DNA from: JAKFWF01 sp031429105
Lineage (GTDB): Bacteria > Pseudomonadota > Alphaproteobacteria > Rhizobiales > Hyphomicrobiaceae
Assembly: GCA_031429105.1 (NCBI GenBank)
Contig: JANOYV010000032.1
Location: 22,007-86,006, forward strand
Direction of reading: 5' to 3'
Length of the DNA stretch: 64,000 bases
Positions 50,182 through 61,005 of this stretch are shown piece by piece (position 1 is the first letter of the stretch; each line of letters starts with the position of its first letter). The position numbers were made by a program, and so were the translations under genes. The notes beneath the pieces are model-generated. The model did not search any database. It was not told the DNA's origin and saw only the letters and a program-made list of their open reading frames with translations.

Positions 50182-52200
50182 ATGACAGTTGCGTCGTTGA
50201 ACAAAGGTGACAAGGGGCGGGCTGGCATGGCGAATGCCATTCGTGCGCTCGCTATGGATGCGGTTGAAGCTGCCAAGTCCGGCCACCCCGGCATGCCCAT
50301 GGGCATGGCCGATGTCGCAACCGTACTATTCGCCGACACCATGCGCTACGACGCTGCCGACCCGAATTGGCCGAACCGAGACCGCTTCGTCTTGTCCGCC
50401 GGGCACGGCTCGATGCTGCTATACGCGCTCCTCCATCTGACCGGATCGCCCGGCATGGACATCGGCCAGATCAAGAAGTTCCGTCAATTGGGCGCAAAGA
50501 CGGCAGGCCATCCCGAGTATGGTCATGCGGCTGGCATTGAGACGACCACCGGTCCGCTCGGGCAGGGCATTGGCAACGCCGTTGGCATGGCGCTCGCCGA
50601 GCGCATCTGGAACGCGCGGCTTGGCGACGATCTGATTGCGCATCACACCTATTGTATCGCGGGCGATGGCTGCCTGATGGAGGGCATCAGTCACGAAGCC
50701 ATCGGTCTCGCGGGCCACTTGGGACTTGGGCGCTTGATCGTGCTGTTTGACGACAACGGGATTTCGATCGATGGGCCGACGAGCCTATCAACCTCCGAAG
50801 ACCAGATTGGCCGCTTCAAGGCTGCGGGCTGGAACACACTATCGATTGACGGACATGATCACGCAGCGATCAAGGCAGCGTTGACCAAAGCCAAGGCCGA
50901 TACGTCGAAACCGTGGTTGATCGCATGCAAGACCGTGATCGGTTTCGGCGCGCCAACCAAGCAGGGTACGTCGTCGACGCATGGATCGCCGTTGGGGACG
51001 GACGAAATCAAGGGCGCTAGGGATTTGCTCGGTTGGCCACATGCACCGTTCGAGATCCCAACTGACATTCAAAAAGCTTGGAGCGAGGCTGGCGTGCGCG
51101 GCGCGGTCGAGCATAAGGCATGGGCGCAGCGCTGGGCTAAGATCGATGCGCAGGTTCGTCAACGGTTCGCCGATCCATTGTCGGCCGACGGCAAGTCTGA
51201 CCTGCAGGCCGCAGTGAAGGCAGCCAAGGTCGCCTTCGCCGCCGATACGACGAAGCGTGGCACCCGCAATTGGTCGGAGCTGACCCTCGATCAGATCACG
51301 CCCGCAATGCCGGCGCTGATTGGCGGGTCGGCTGACCTGACGGGCTCGAACAACACCAAGGCCAAGGCTCAACGCGTCATCAAGAAAGATGACTTCGCTG
51401 GGTCCTATATCCATTACGGTATTCGCGAGCATGGCATGGCGGCGGCAATGAACGGCATGGCCTTGTACGGCGGCCTCGTGCCCTACGGCGGCACATTCCT
51501 GGTGTTCACCGACTATTGCCGCCCGTCGATCCGGCTTTCAGCGTTGATGAGAAAGCGCGTGATCTACGTCATGACGCACGACTCGATCGGCCTTGGTGAA
51601 GATGGTCCGACACACCAACCGGTCGAGCACTTGGCAGCACTGCGCTGTATCCCGAACCTCAATGTGTTCCGGCCAGCCGACGCGCAGGAAACCGCCGAGT
51701 GCTGGGAATTGGCGGTAATGGCGAAGGAGACGCCGTCGATCCTGGCGTTGTCGCGTCAGGCGGTGCCCAATCTGCGCCCTGCAGCATCGACGGAGAACTT
51801 GTCGGCCCAGGGTGGCTATGTGATCCGCAATGCTAGCGGTAAGCGCGATGTGACACTGCTGGCGACCGGCACCGAAGTCGGATTGGCCGTCGAGGCGGCC
51901 GAAGCACTGGCGAAGGGCGGCGTGAACGCTGCCGTCGTGTCGATCCCCTCGTTCGAGCTTTTCCGTCGCCAGCCTGCCTCCTATCGCGAGGATGTGCTGG
52001 GGCCGGTTCCGCGGATTGCGATTGAGGCGGCCGTCTCGCAAGGTTGGCACGAATGGCTGCGGCCGGGAGATCGTTTCATCGGCATGTCGGACTTTGGTGC
52101 GTCGGCCCCGGCACTCAAGCTCTACGAGCACTTCGGCATTACGGTCGAGAAGATCAAGGATGCGGCGGCGGCTCTACTCAAAGCGGTCGGGCAAAAGTAA
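50182..52200 (+). CDS. tkt: Transketolase
   Basis: This 672-residue thiamine-diphosphate enzyme moves two-carbon units between sugar phosphates in the pentose phosphate and Calvin pathways. The ATG at 50182 is preceded by a GTG and by AAGGGG. The N-terminal Pyr/PP domain has SGHPGMPMGMADV, the ThDP and metal motif GDGCLMEGISHEA through DDNGISIDG, and HGSPLGTDE. The middle domain has GGSADLTGSN, GIREHGMAAAMNG and DSIGLGEDGPTHQP, and the C-terminal domain is complete. Length and motifs are normal. Upstream lies tRNA-Val in the opposite direction; no gap or pgk gene follows. Confidence 0.95.
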   Translation: MTVASLNKGDKGRAGMANAIRALAMDAVEAAKSGHPGMPMGMADVATVLFADTMRYDAADPNWPNRDRFVLSAGHGSMLLYALLHLTGSPGMDIGQIKKFRQLGAKTAGHPEYGHAAGIETTTGPLGQGIGNAVGMALAERIWNARLGDDLIAHHTYCIAGDGCLMEGISHEAIGLAGHLGLGRLIVLFDDNGISIDGPTSLSTSEDQIGRFKAAGWNTLSIDGHDHAAIKAALTKAKADTSKPWLIACKTVIGFGAPTKQGTSSTHGSPLGTDEIKGARDLLGWPHAPFEIPTDIQKAWSEAGVRGAVEHKAWAQRWAKIDAQVRQRFADPLSADGKSDLQAAVKAAKVAFAADTTKRGTRNWSELTLDQITPAMPALIGGSADLTGSNNTKAKAQRVIKKDDFAGSYIHYGIREHGMAAAMNGMALYGGLVPYGGTFLVFTDYCRPSIRLSALMRKRVIYVMTHDSIGLGEDGPTHQPVEHLAALRCIPNLNVFRPADAQETAECWELAVMAKETPSILALSRQAVPNLRPAASTENLSAQGGYVIRNASGKRDVTLLATGTEVGLAVEAAEALAKGGVNAAVVSIPSFELFRRQPASYREDVLGPVPRIAIEAAVSQGWHEWLRPGDRFIGMSDFGASAPALKLYEHFGITVEKIKDAAAALLKAVGQK

Positions 52201-52255
52201 CAAGGTGGTTGTTGTTTAACCTGGTCGCTAAGTTCAACTTCAAAGGAAACGGAAC

Positions 52256-52912
52256 ATGTTGAAAATCTATGGTGTCTATCGTTCGCGTGCGACGCGCAAT
52301 ATCTGGTTGGCTGGCGAATTGGGCGTGCCGTTCGAACATGTGCCGGTGATCCAGGCCAACCGGGTGCCTAATCCCGATGCTGCCGACGCGCCCCTCCATT
52401 CGAAGTCGCCGGCATTCCTGAAGGTCAATCCAGGCGGACAGATCCCCTCGATTGATGACGACGGCTTCGTGATGCACCAGTCGTTGGCGATCAATCTGTA
52501 TCTCGCGCGCAAACACGGCGGTGCGTTGGCGGCGGCGAACGCTGCCGAAGACGGTCTCATGACGATGTGGTCGCTGTGGGCCGCAGCTGACGTCGAGCCG
52601 CATTCAATCAACGTGCTCTACAACACGATCGGCAAGCCACCAGCCGAGCGCGACGAAAAGATACTGACAGGAGCCATCGAAGCATTACGCCCGCATTTTG
52701 CCACGCTTGAGAAGCACCTAACGACGTCATCTTTTATCGTCGGCAATCGGTTCACGGTCGCCGATATCAACGTCGCTGAAGTTATGCGTTATGCAATGCC
52801 AGCGAAGGAGCTGTTCGAGGCAGCACCCCATGTCGCCAAGTGGATCGCCGCGTGCCAAGCGCGCCCTGCATTCAAAGCAATGATGGTGAAGCGCGATGCC
52901 GAACCGGCGTAA
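52256..52912 (+). CDS. Glutathione S-transferase family protein
   Basis: This 218-residue cytosolic protein starts at ATG 52256, 55 nt after tkt. The N-terminal thioredoxin-like domain (MLKIYGVYRSRATRNIWLAG) contains the glutathione-binding cis-proline loop in NPGGQIPSIDDDG and the gamma-glutamyl-binding MHQSLAINLYLAR. The C-terminal helical domain has the N-capping motif FTVADINVAEVM. A Ser/Thr/Tyr-type active site probably lies near YRSRATR. The substrate is unknown. Confidence 0.9.
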   Translation: MLKIYGVYRSRATRNIWLAGELGVPFEHVPVIQANRVPNPDAADAPLHSKSPAFLKVNPGGQIPSIDDDGFVMHQSLAINLYLARKHGGALAAANAAEDGLMTMWSLWAAADVEPHSINVLYNTIGKPPAERDEKILTGAIEALRPHFATLEKHLTTSSFIVGNRFTVADINVAEVMRYAMPAKELFEAAPHVAKWIAACQARPAFKAMMVKRDAEPA

Positions 52913-52939
52913 TCGCCGGTTCAAATGCACGTGTGGCAT

Positions 52940-54874
52940 TCACGGCGTTGGTTGTGCCAGCGGCTTATCCTTGATCGCGCTGATGACGGCGTCCGCGATC
53001 GCTGCGTGACCTTCCGCCGTCGGGTGGAAGGCCCCGCTGTAGGCGCTCCAGCTTGTCAGCTGCAGCAGGCGACCACCACTGGTGAGCGTCTGTTCCTCGC
53101 CGTGGAAATGGACTGCTAGAAACGCATCGTTGGGCGTGCGAAACCAGCGCTGCATCGAGGCATAGGGACGGAACGCGCCAGGACGATAGCCGTGTACCCA
53201 CTGTGCCCGTTGTCCATTCCCGGTAGCATGTCGCGGGAACCGTCGATTGTGGCTTGACGGCACATCGGCTTCCGCAGCGCTAACGGCGCAGATGCCATGG
53301 CCTTCGAAGTGGCTGTCGCGATGGGCTGTCGCGAAGGTCCATCCGGCCTTCGTGGCAGCTGTCCGCATCACCGGCATGAAGCGATCTTCCATGAAGGTTT
53401 CGGTTGCACGGATCACACTTGAGTTCATACGCCACGCGCGCGACAGATCCATACCCGCATTGCCGCTGGGGCAGGCCGCGTCGGCCGCAGCAAACCCCAT
53501 CTTCGGGAAGGCAGTCAGCACGACGCGCCACGTGTCGGTAATGCCGGTGACATCGCCGATGGCGTCGGCCAACGCCGCATAACGGTCGGGCAAGCGCTTA
53601 AGGTAGGCACTCGCGACGACTGGCGTTACCTTGGGACTTTCACCGAACAGCTTGGGTAGTCCTAAGTAGGCATCGTCGAGAGCGGCGTTTGCGATCAAGC
53701 CGCTAAAGCCTACGTCGTTGCCGCCAATCGATATTAGGAACAGATCGACCTTGCGCAGGCGATCGGCGGCAGCGCACTTGAAGAGTTCAATTTCACGTCC
53801 GCCGAGCTCCAGGCGATCATCGACGTTGTAGTTCTTGGTCTTGTCGAGTTTTGCCTGGCCCGGCTTGCACAACGCGTGCGAGAGGATGCTGAGCGCCGAC
53901 AAGCCAAACGCGCGCGAGGCGTGCGCTGGGTCGCCTGAGACATCGGCCTCATCGCGTCCTTTGTAGGGGTTGAACAGGTCAAGGATGGTCGCGCCGGTGC
54001 AGGCCAAACCAACGAAGGTCACCGATTGCTGTTGTTTGACATCGGCAACCGCCAGATGGAGCGCTGCCCGTAACTGCTGGGAATAGGCCGAGCGATGGCA
54101 ACTGCGATGGAGCCATCCAGCGCCCCTGTTCGGGAACGAGGGATGGTTGTCATCGGCAGTCAGGGGCAGGCCGTCGCGTTGCGGGAAGCCTGCGAATTCG
54201 TCTTGCGGATATTGGCTGCCGGAGTAGTCGAGGGTGCGCCCGTGTTGAAACGTGGGTGGCCGATCAGGGTTGCCTTCGCCACTGGCAAAACTATCGCCGA
54301 GGCCGATGACGAGTAGATCGACGACCTTGATCGGCAGGCTGGCAACCGCGCGTCCGCCGACGGTCAGCGTCACCTCGACGCCGGTTGGATAGGGGATCTT
54401 GACCTCGGCAGCCTTGCGGCAGTCGTTGATCGTTACGGTCTGACCAGCCGCGCCGACACCAGCAGGCAGCGACCACGTGCAAGGGCCAGTGGTTGCAGGT
54501 GACGTGAGCAGAACGGCGTGTGCCTTGGGCAGAATGTAAGCGCCACACTCACGATCAGTCGCTGCAGCTTTATTGTCCGAATGGGCATACCAGCAGGCTT
54601 CGTCTTCGACTTTTCCGAGGAGATCACCAGCCCACCCGCGGCCATCGGTTTCCTTGGCCAATGCACGTTCGCTGGCGAGGATCGGCAGCCCCGTGTCGGG
54701 CGATGCCAAGCCGCGCAACACCCGGATATGCCGGGCAGTGTGTTCTGGATTTTTGAAGTAGCGGAACGGGTTCTTGAGTTGCCAGGTGATCTGGTCCGGC
54801 GTGGCTGGCTGGGCTTGTGCTGTGTTCGAAAGAGACAGCATACCCCCGAGTAAAAGTATCACTAGAAAACGCAT
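52940..54874 (-). CDS. Large secreted SGNH/GDSL-type hydrolase
   Basis: This 644-residue exported protein has a signal peptide MRFLVILLLGGMLSLSNTAQ cleaved after AQAQ. An N-terminal domain of about 190 residues with several cysteines precedes the SGNH hydrolase core. Block I, VIGLGDSFASGEGNP, holds the nucleophile Ser. Block III, SIGGNDVGFSG, holds the oxyanion Asn, and the last block, SGAFHPTAEGHAAIAD, holds the catalytic His. GxGDSFxSGEGxP is close to that of secreted lipases and esterases such as the Streptomyces family. It is more than twice the size of a minimal SGNH enzyme. It is convergent with the GST gene. Confidence 0.87.
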   Translation of the reverse strand: MRFLVILLLGGMLSLSNTAQAQPATPDQITWQLKNPFRYFKNPEHTARHIRVLRGLASPDTGLPILASERALAKETDGRGWAGDLLGKVEDEACWYAHSDNKAAATDRECGAYILPKAHAVLLTSPATTGPCTWSLPAGVGAAGQTVTINDCRKAAEVKIPYPTGVEVTLTVGGRAVASLPIKVVDLLVIGLGDSFASGEGNPDRPPTFQHGRTLDYSGSQYPQDEFAGFPQRDGLPLTADDNHPSFPNRGAGWLHRSCHRSAYSQQLRAALHLAVADVKQQQSVTFVGLACTGATILDLFNPYKGRDEADVSGDPAHASRAFGLSALSILSHALCKPGQAKLDKTKNYNVDDRLELGGREIELFKCAAADRLRKVDLFLISIGGNDVGFSGLIANAALDDAYLGLPKLFGESPKVTPVVASAYLKRLPDRYAALADAIGDVTGITDTWRVVLTAFPKMGFAAADAACPSGNAGMDLSRAWRMNSSVIRATETFMEDRFMPVMRTAATKAGWTFATAHRDSHFEGHGICAVSAAEADVPSSHNRRFPRHATGNGQRAQWVHGYRPGAFRPYASMQRWFRTPNDAFLAVHFHGEEQTLTSGGRLLQLTSWSAYSGAFHPTAEGHAAIADAVISAIKDKPLAQPTP

Positions 54875-55047
54875 ACGAACCCCCCGACCGCCAGATGTAT
54901 ATTCTGAACAATAGTAAGCAGTTGGCGCTGGATCGGCGATCCGAGTTCCCTCAGTCGTGCGATTATTTCAATGATTGGTACGCACAAGCTACAGGTTTGT
55001 GTGCGCGCGCCGCCGTTGGCAAAACAGCAAACACCGCACGATACGTG

Positions 55048-57255
<2,208 letters not shown>

Positions 57256-57340
57256 GCGTAGTGGTTCCCGGACGAGGGGTGAGTATTGCTTTGGGGTTAT
57301 AGCGGCTCCACGCCAAGCTGTCGCCTTCGGCCGATCATGA

Positions 57341-58036
57341 TCAGGCGGCCATCAAACTCGAAGCGATACTTTCGAACATCGCCCGGCCGTCGGTCGAGCC
57401 GAGCGCTGCTTCGCAAGCATTTTCAGGATGCGGCATCATGCCGAGAATCCGGCCCGTTTTGTCGATGATGCCAGCGATGTTGCGCTGCGAGCCATTGAGG
57501 TTGGATACCTCGTTCACTTCGCCCGAGGCGCTCGCGTAACGAAACACGACGCGGTCTTCGGCTTCGAGTTGGTCGAGGGTCGCTTTGTCGGCGAAGTAGT
57601 TGCCATCGCCGTGCGCGACGATCACCTTGGCGAGGTCGCCTTTTTTATAGCGGTTGGTGTACATCGTCGACGCGTTGTCGACCCGCAAATGCACGTCCTT
57701 GCAGATGAATTTGAGCGACGCATTGCGCAGAAGTACACCGGGCAGCAGTCCAGCCTCGCACAGCGTCTGGAAGCCGTTGCACACGCCAAGCACCGGCACG
57801 CCGGCCTTTGCCTTGGCAATTACGTCGCGCATGATCGGCGAGTGGGCCGCCATTGCACCCGTGCGCAAGTAGTCGCCATAGGAAAAGCCGCCCGGCAGGA
57901 CGATCAGGTCGCACTTCGGCACTTCCGCGTCGCCATGCCAAACCATGATCGAGGGCTGGCCCGAAACGGCTTGCACCGCTTCGGCGATATCACGCTCGCG
58001 GTTGGTGCCTGGGAAAACGATGACGGATGCGCGCAT
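57341..58036 (-). CDS. purQ: Phosphoribosylformylglycinamidine synthase, glutaminase subunit PurQ
   Basis: This 231-residue class I glutamine amidotransferase supplies ammonia to PurL. The start is ATG 58034-58036 (MRASVIVFPGTNRERDIAEA). The catalytic Cys is in PVLGVCNGFQTLCEAGLLPG, and the His-Glu pair is in GMMPHPENACE. It begins 3 nt after the purS stop, indicating coupled translation. Confidence 0.97.
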   Translation of the reverse strand: MRASVIVFPGTNRERDIAEAVQAVSGQPSIMVWHGDAEVPKCDLIVLPGGFSYGDYLRTGAMAAHSPIMRDVIAKAKAGVPVLGVCNGFQTLCEAGLLPGVLLRNASLKFICKDVHLRVDNASTMYTNRYKKGDLAKVIVAHGDGNYFADKATLDQLEAEDRVVFRYASASGEVNEVSNLNGSQRNIAGIIDKTGRILGMMPHPENACEAALGSTDGRAMFESIASSLMAA

Positions 58037-58039
58037 GGC

Positions 58040-58282
58040 TCAGGCCGCCAGTTCGAACGAGTAGTTCTCGATTACGAGATTGGCGAGCAGCTCTTTGCAC
58101 ATTTTCTCGACGGTGGCGCGAGCCTTGGCTTCGTCTTTTTCGGCCAGTTCAACTTCGATGTACTTGCCTTGGCGCACGTCGCTGACGCCGGAGATGCCAA
58201 GCCCGCCGAGCGCGCCTTCGATCGCTTTGCCCTGCGGATCGAGGACGCCGTTTTTGAGAGTAATTTTGATGCGGGCTTTCAT
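58040..58282 (-). CDS. purS: Phosphoribosylformylglycinamidine synthase subunit PurS
   Basis: This is the 80-residue structural subunit that bridges PurQ and PurL and helps channel ammonia. The start is MKARIKITLKNGVLDPQGKA, with GVSDVRQGKYIEVEL in the middle, both typical of PurS. It lies immediately upstream of purQ and separated from purC by 78 nt that hold a strong hairpin. Confidence 0.96.
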   Translation of the reverse strand: MKARIKITLKNGVLDPQGKAIEGALGGLGISGVSDVRQGKYIEVELAEKDEAKARATVEKMCKELLANLVIENYSFELAA

Positions 58283-58290
58283 GCTTATCT

Positions 58291-58354
58291 AGGGAGTAGG
58301 GAATAGGGAGTGGGTAGTCGCGCCCCTATTCCCGATTCCCTACTCCCAACTCCC
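58291..58354. repeat. Strong inverted repeat between purC and purS
   Basis: GGGAGTAGGGAAT (58292-58304) pairs perfectly with ATTCCCTACTCCC (58335-58347), and the interior also contains AGGG/CCCT complementarity, so the whole 64-base stretch can form one long hairpin made of GGGAATAGG-type words. It could attenuate transcription, protect a processed mRNA end, or be a copy of a dispersed GGGAATAGGGAGT-type element. Confidence 0.7.
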
Positions 58355-58360
58355 TTTCAT

Positions 58361-59146
58361 TCACGTTGGTTTCGCGCCGTTCGATGTCACCAGCACGGGG
58401 CCGGCACCTTTGGGCGGACGGGTTTCGGTCAGGACGCCCAAGCGGCGGGCAACTTCCTGGTAGGCTTCGAGAACCCCGCCGAGATCACGGCGGAAGCGGT
58501 CCTTGTCCATCTTATCGCCGGAGGTCGAATCCCACAGGCGGCAACAATCCGGGCTGATCTCGTCGGCCAGGATGATGCGCATCTGGTCGTTCTCCCAGTG
58601 GCGGCCGAACTCGACCTTGAAGTCGATCAGGCGGATGCCGATGCCGAGGAACAGGCCAACAAGGAAGTCGTTGATGCGCAAGGCTAGCGACATGATCTCG
58701 TCGATTTCCTGCGGCGTCGCCCAGCCGAACGCGGTGATGTGCTCTTCCGACACCATCGGGTCGTTCAGCTTGTCAGCCTTATAGTAGAATTCGATGATTG
58801 AGCGCGGCAACGCCATGCCTTCTTCAAGGCCAAGGCGGGTCGATAGCGAGCCTGCCGCGACGTTGCGCACGACGACTTCCAGCGGAATAATCTCGACTTC
58901 CCGGATCAGCTGTTCGCGCATGTTCATGCGGCACATGAAGTGGGTCGGCACGCCGATCTCACCGAGCTTGACGAAGATGTACTCAGAAATACGATTGTTG
59001 AGCGCGCCCTTACCTTCGATCAATGCGTGCTTTTTCGCGTTGAACGCCGTGGCGTCATCCTTGAAGTGCTGGATCAGGGTGCCAGGCTCCGGTCCCTCAT
59101 AGAGAACCTTGGCCTTGCCTTCGTAAATGCGGCGGCGCTTATTCAT
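58361..59146 (-). CDS. purC: Phosphoribosylaminoimidazole-succinocarboxamide synthase (SAICAR synthetase)
   Basis: This 261-residue enzyme joins CAIR with aspartate using ATP. The start is ATG 59144-59146 (MNKRRRIYEGKAKVLYEGPE). Conserved motifs are KRNALI-like AKKHALIEGKGALNNRISEY, LEVVVRNVAAGSL, LIDFKVEFGR, and ILADEISPDCCRLWD with DKDRFRRD. The length is normal. It is the first gene of the pur cluster, after a 330-nt divergent gap. Confidence 0.97.
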   Translation of the reverse strand: MNKRRRIYEGKAKVLYEGPEPGTLIQHFKDDATAFNAKKHALIEGKGALNNRISEYIFVKLGEIGVPTHFMCRMNMREQLIREVEIIPLEVVVRNVAAGSLSTRLGLEEGMALPRSIIEFYYKADKLNDPMVSEEHITAFGWATPQEIDEIMSLALRINDFLVGLFLGIGIRLIDFKVEFGRHWENDQMRIILADEISPDCCRLWDSTSGDKMDKDRFRRDLGGVLEAYQEVARRLGVLTETRPPKGAGPVLVTSNGAKPT

Positions 59147-59476
59147 TACCTGTAATCCTTTGAGCCTCGAGAGGCGCAGTCTTATGGCGGATTCGGTCGC
59201 ATTAACTCGTGTTGCGAGATCGTGGAGTGGACGACCAGATCAAGGGCCGTTTTTTATCGCTCGACACTAGCCGAACGAGGGGGGCGACACAATCTTAACA
59301 CTTAAGCGGACGGTGCAAGACTTCGAACGCGCGTGGAACATGACCTTTTGTCATTTCGGCTGCGATTTGAGGCGGGTTATGCGATAACTTGATTGCAAAT
59401 TCGCTGCTTCGCCTCGTCAATGACATGTCGTCGCACATCGAGTTGCAGCTTAAAGCAAGTAAACACGGAGCCAAAC
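59147..59476. other. Divergent intergenic region, 330 bases
   Basis: This contains the promoters of purC (leftward) and of the ATPase zeta subunit (rightward). I see no purine riboswitch fold, no clear PUR-box repeat and no small gene. An open frame at 59295-59483 on the reverse strand is not protein-like. Confidence 0.4.
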
Positions 59477-59800
59477 ATGACAACGTTTGATAGTCGCGAA
59501 AAAGGGTTTGAGAAGAAGTTTACTCACGATGCAGAATTGAAGTTCAAGGCTGAATCACGGCGCAATAAAATGCTTGCTGAATGGGCAGCAGCGAAGATGG
59601 GTATTGCTGGAACAGAACTCGAAGACTACGTCAAAGCTGTTCGAAGGGCAGATCTGGTTGAAAAAGGCGACGATGATGTCTTGCGCAAAGTTGCTAAAGA
59701 CTTGAGCGACAAGGGCGTTACTGTGTCGGAAGCTGATTTGCGCAAAACGATGGACGGATTTCTGGCGCTGGCGGTCGAACAAATCGAATCAACCAAGTAA
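59477..59800 (+). CDS. F1-ATPase inhibitor zeta subunit (DUF1476)
   Basis: This 107-residue soluble protein blocks ATP hydrolysis by the F1Fo-ATP synthase of alphaproteobacteria. The ATG at 59477 follows GGAG. The inhibitory N-terminus MTTFDSREKGFEKKFTHDAE leads into the four-helix core with FKAESRRNKMLAEWAAAKMG and LRKVAKDLSDKGVTVSEADL. The family is almost restricted to Alphaproteobacteria, making this one of the best taxonomic clues in the window. Its DNA is less GC-rich than its neighbours. No ATP synthase genes are near. Confidence 0.93.
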   Translation: MTTFDSREKGFEKKFTHDAELKFKAESRRNKMLAEWAAAKMGIAGTELEDYVKAVRRADLVEKGDDDVLRKVAKDLSDKGVTVSEADLRKTMDGFLALAVEQIESTK

Positions 59801-59826
59801 CCCTAAGTGGTGGCGTCAGGGTCGCA

Positions 59827-60396
59827 TCAGTGTGACCTCGGTGCATCTCCGAGTTGTTTCAAGAACAGCCCAAACCGCATCAGCCCTTCGGGCCAAGGAC
59901 CGTGGCCCGAGTCTGTATTGATATGCCCAGCGTCACCCGCATCGACCAGTGATGAACCCCATGCACCGGCGTGGTTTTTAGCGACCACGAAGTCGCAATA
60001 GGGATCGTTGCGGCTCGCAACCAGCACTGAGGGAAAGCTGAAGCGTTCCATCGGGATCGGTGCAAAGTCGTGCGTCACACCGGGCAACAGGTCTGGCCTG
60101 TTCCAGTCCGAGAAGCCGACCAGAAACGCCCCGGCGATCGGCTTGGTAAAATGCCTGGATGCGTGCGCGACGGCTGCGACGCCGATCGAATGCGCCACGA
60201 GTATGACGGGCTTGGTCGCGTGGTCCGTGGCCTCGATGATAGCGCCGACCCATTGCTCCCGATCGGCCTTGTTCCAGTCTGGTTGGATAACGCGGCGGGC
60301 GGTCGAAAGTTTGTTTTCCCACCGTGTTTGCCAATGGTCCGGCCCAGAATCGCCAAAGCCTGGAATGATCAGGATGTCGACTTCCCCGATCTTCAC
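59827..60396 (-). CDS. RBBP9/YdeN-type alpha/beta hydrolase
   Basis: This 189-residue serine hydrolase starts at GTG 60394-60396 (MKIGEVDILIIPGFGDSGPD), overlapping the Uma2 gene's stop by 4 nt. The family opening IPGFGDSGPDHWQTRWE, the nucleophile Ser in VAHSIGVAA, the Asp in ASRNDPYC and the His in DAGHINTDSG all fit the RBBP9-like DUF1234/Ser_hydrolase family. The role is unknown. The two coupled genes are convergent with the ATPase zeta gene. Confidence 0.9.
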   Translation of the reverse strand: MKIGEVDILIIPGFGDSGPDHWQTRWENKLSTARRVIQPDWNKADREQWVGAIIEATDHATKPVILVAHSIGVAAVAHASRHFTKPIAGAFLVGFSDWNRPDLLPGVTHDFAPIPMERFSFPSVLVASRNDPYCDFVVAKNHAGAWGSSLVDAGDAGHINTDSGHGPWPEGLMRFGLFLKQLGDAPRSH

Positions 60397-60974
60397 GACT
60401 GCGGCGCGGTACCGATGCCGCGATAAAGTGACTGCATGGCTATGGCGAAGCCGAAAAAGCGCAGATTAATTGGCTGATCGCGACCGTTGATCTCGACCGG
60501 CAGCTTGGGAAAGTCGTGGGTGCCGTCAGTGCCGCGCTGCCAGATCCAGACGATCGGCTCGTCCTGGCTCGCAACGATATAGGCTTCGAGAGACGGCAGA
60601 GCCAGGTATTCGGTAGCTTTGATGTTCAAATCGCGGGCAACCGACGACGGCGATAGAACTTCTACAAGCAGCACTGGTTCGGACGTTTCAAGGGCCTTCC
60701 CGTCGCCGCCTGCGCGTTCAACCAGAACGTCGGGGAAGCGCGTGCTATCACCTAACGTAACGGCGAGGTCCGATGCCATAACATTCCACAACGCTTCGTC
60801 TAAAACAGCGTTGAAAGCCTTTGTGAAGCGGCCCGCAACAAGTGAGTGATTGCGCGACCCGCCGGTCATTTGCTGCACGACGCGGCCCCCCTCGAGCTCA
60901 TAACGCCCCTCGCGTCCCTGCACCCACTGCAGGAACGTGGCCGGATCGAGCTTGAGGTCAAGCGGTGCGTTCAT
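60393..60974 (-). CDS. Uma2 family (DUF820) PD-(D/E)XK endonuclease-like protein
   Basis: This 193-residue protein starts MNAPLDLKLDPATFLQWVQG at ATG 60972-60974. The Uma2 core is clear: an N-terminal YELEGGRVVQQMTGG and NHSLVAGRFTKAFNAVL, then the nuclease-like motif residues in TRFPDVLVER (Asp), LLVEVLSPSSVARDLNIKAT (Glu and Lys), and the closing LPSLEAYIVASQDE. Such proteins are found in high copy in cyanobacteria and some proteobacteria; their function is unsettled. It is coupled to the following hydrolase gene. Confidence 0.88.
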   Translation of the reverse strand: MNAPLDLKLDPATFLQWVQGREGRYELEGGRVVQQMTGGSRNHSLVAGRFTKAFNAVLDEALWNVMASDLAVTLGDSTRFPDVLVERAGGDGKALETSEPVLLVEVLSPSSVARDLNIKATEYLALPSLEAYIVASQDEPIVWIWQRGTDGTHDFPKLPVEINGRDQPINLRFFGFAIAMQSLYRGIGTAPQS

Positions 60975-61005
60975 GTCGTCATCTTAGCAGCGGTAGCGTT
61001 CGACG

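Noticed and set aside
59147..59476. Possible purine riboswitch upstream of purC
   Set aside because: I could not trace the conserved three-way-junction sequences, and such riboswitches are rare in Alphaproteobacteria.
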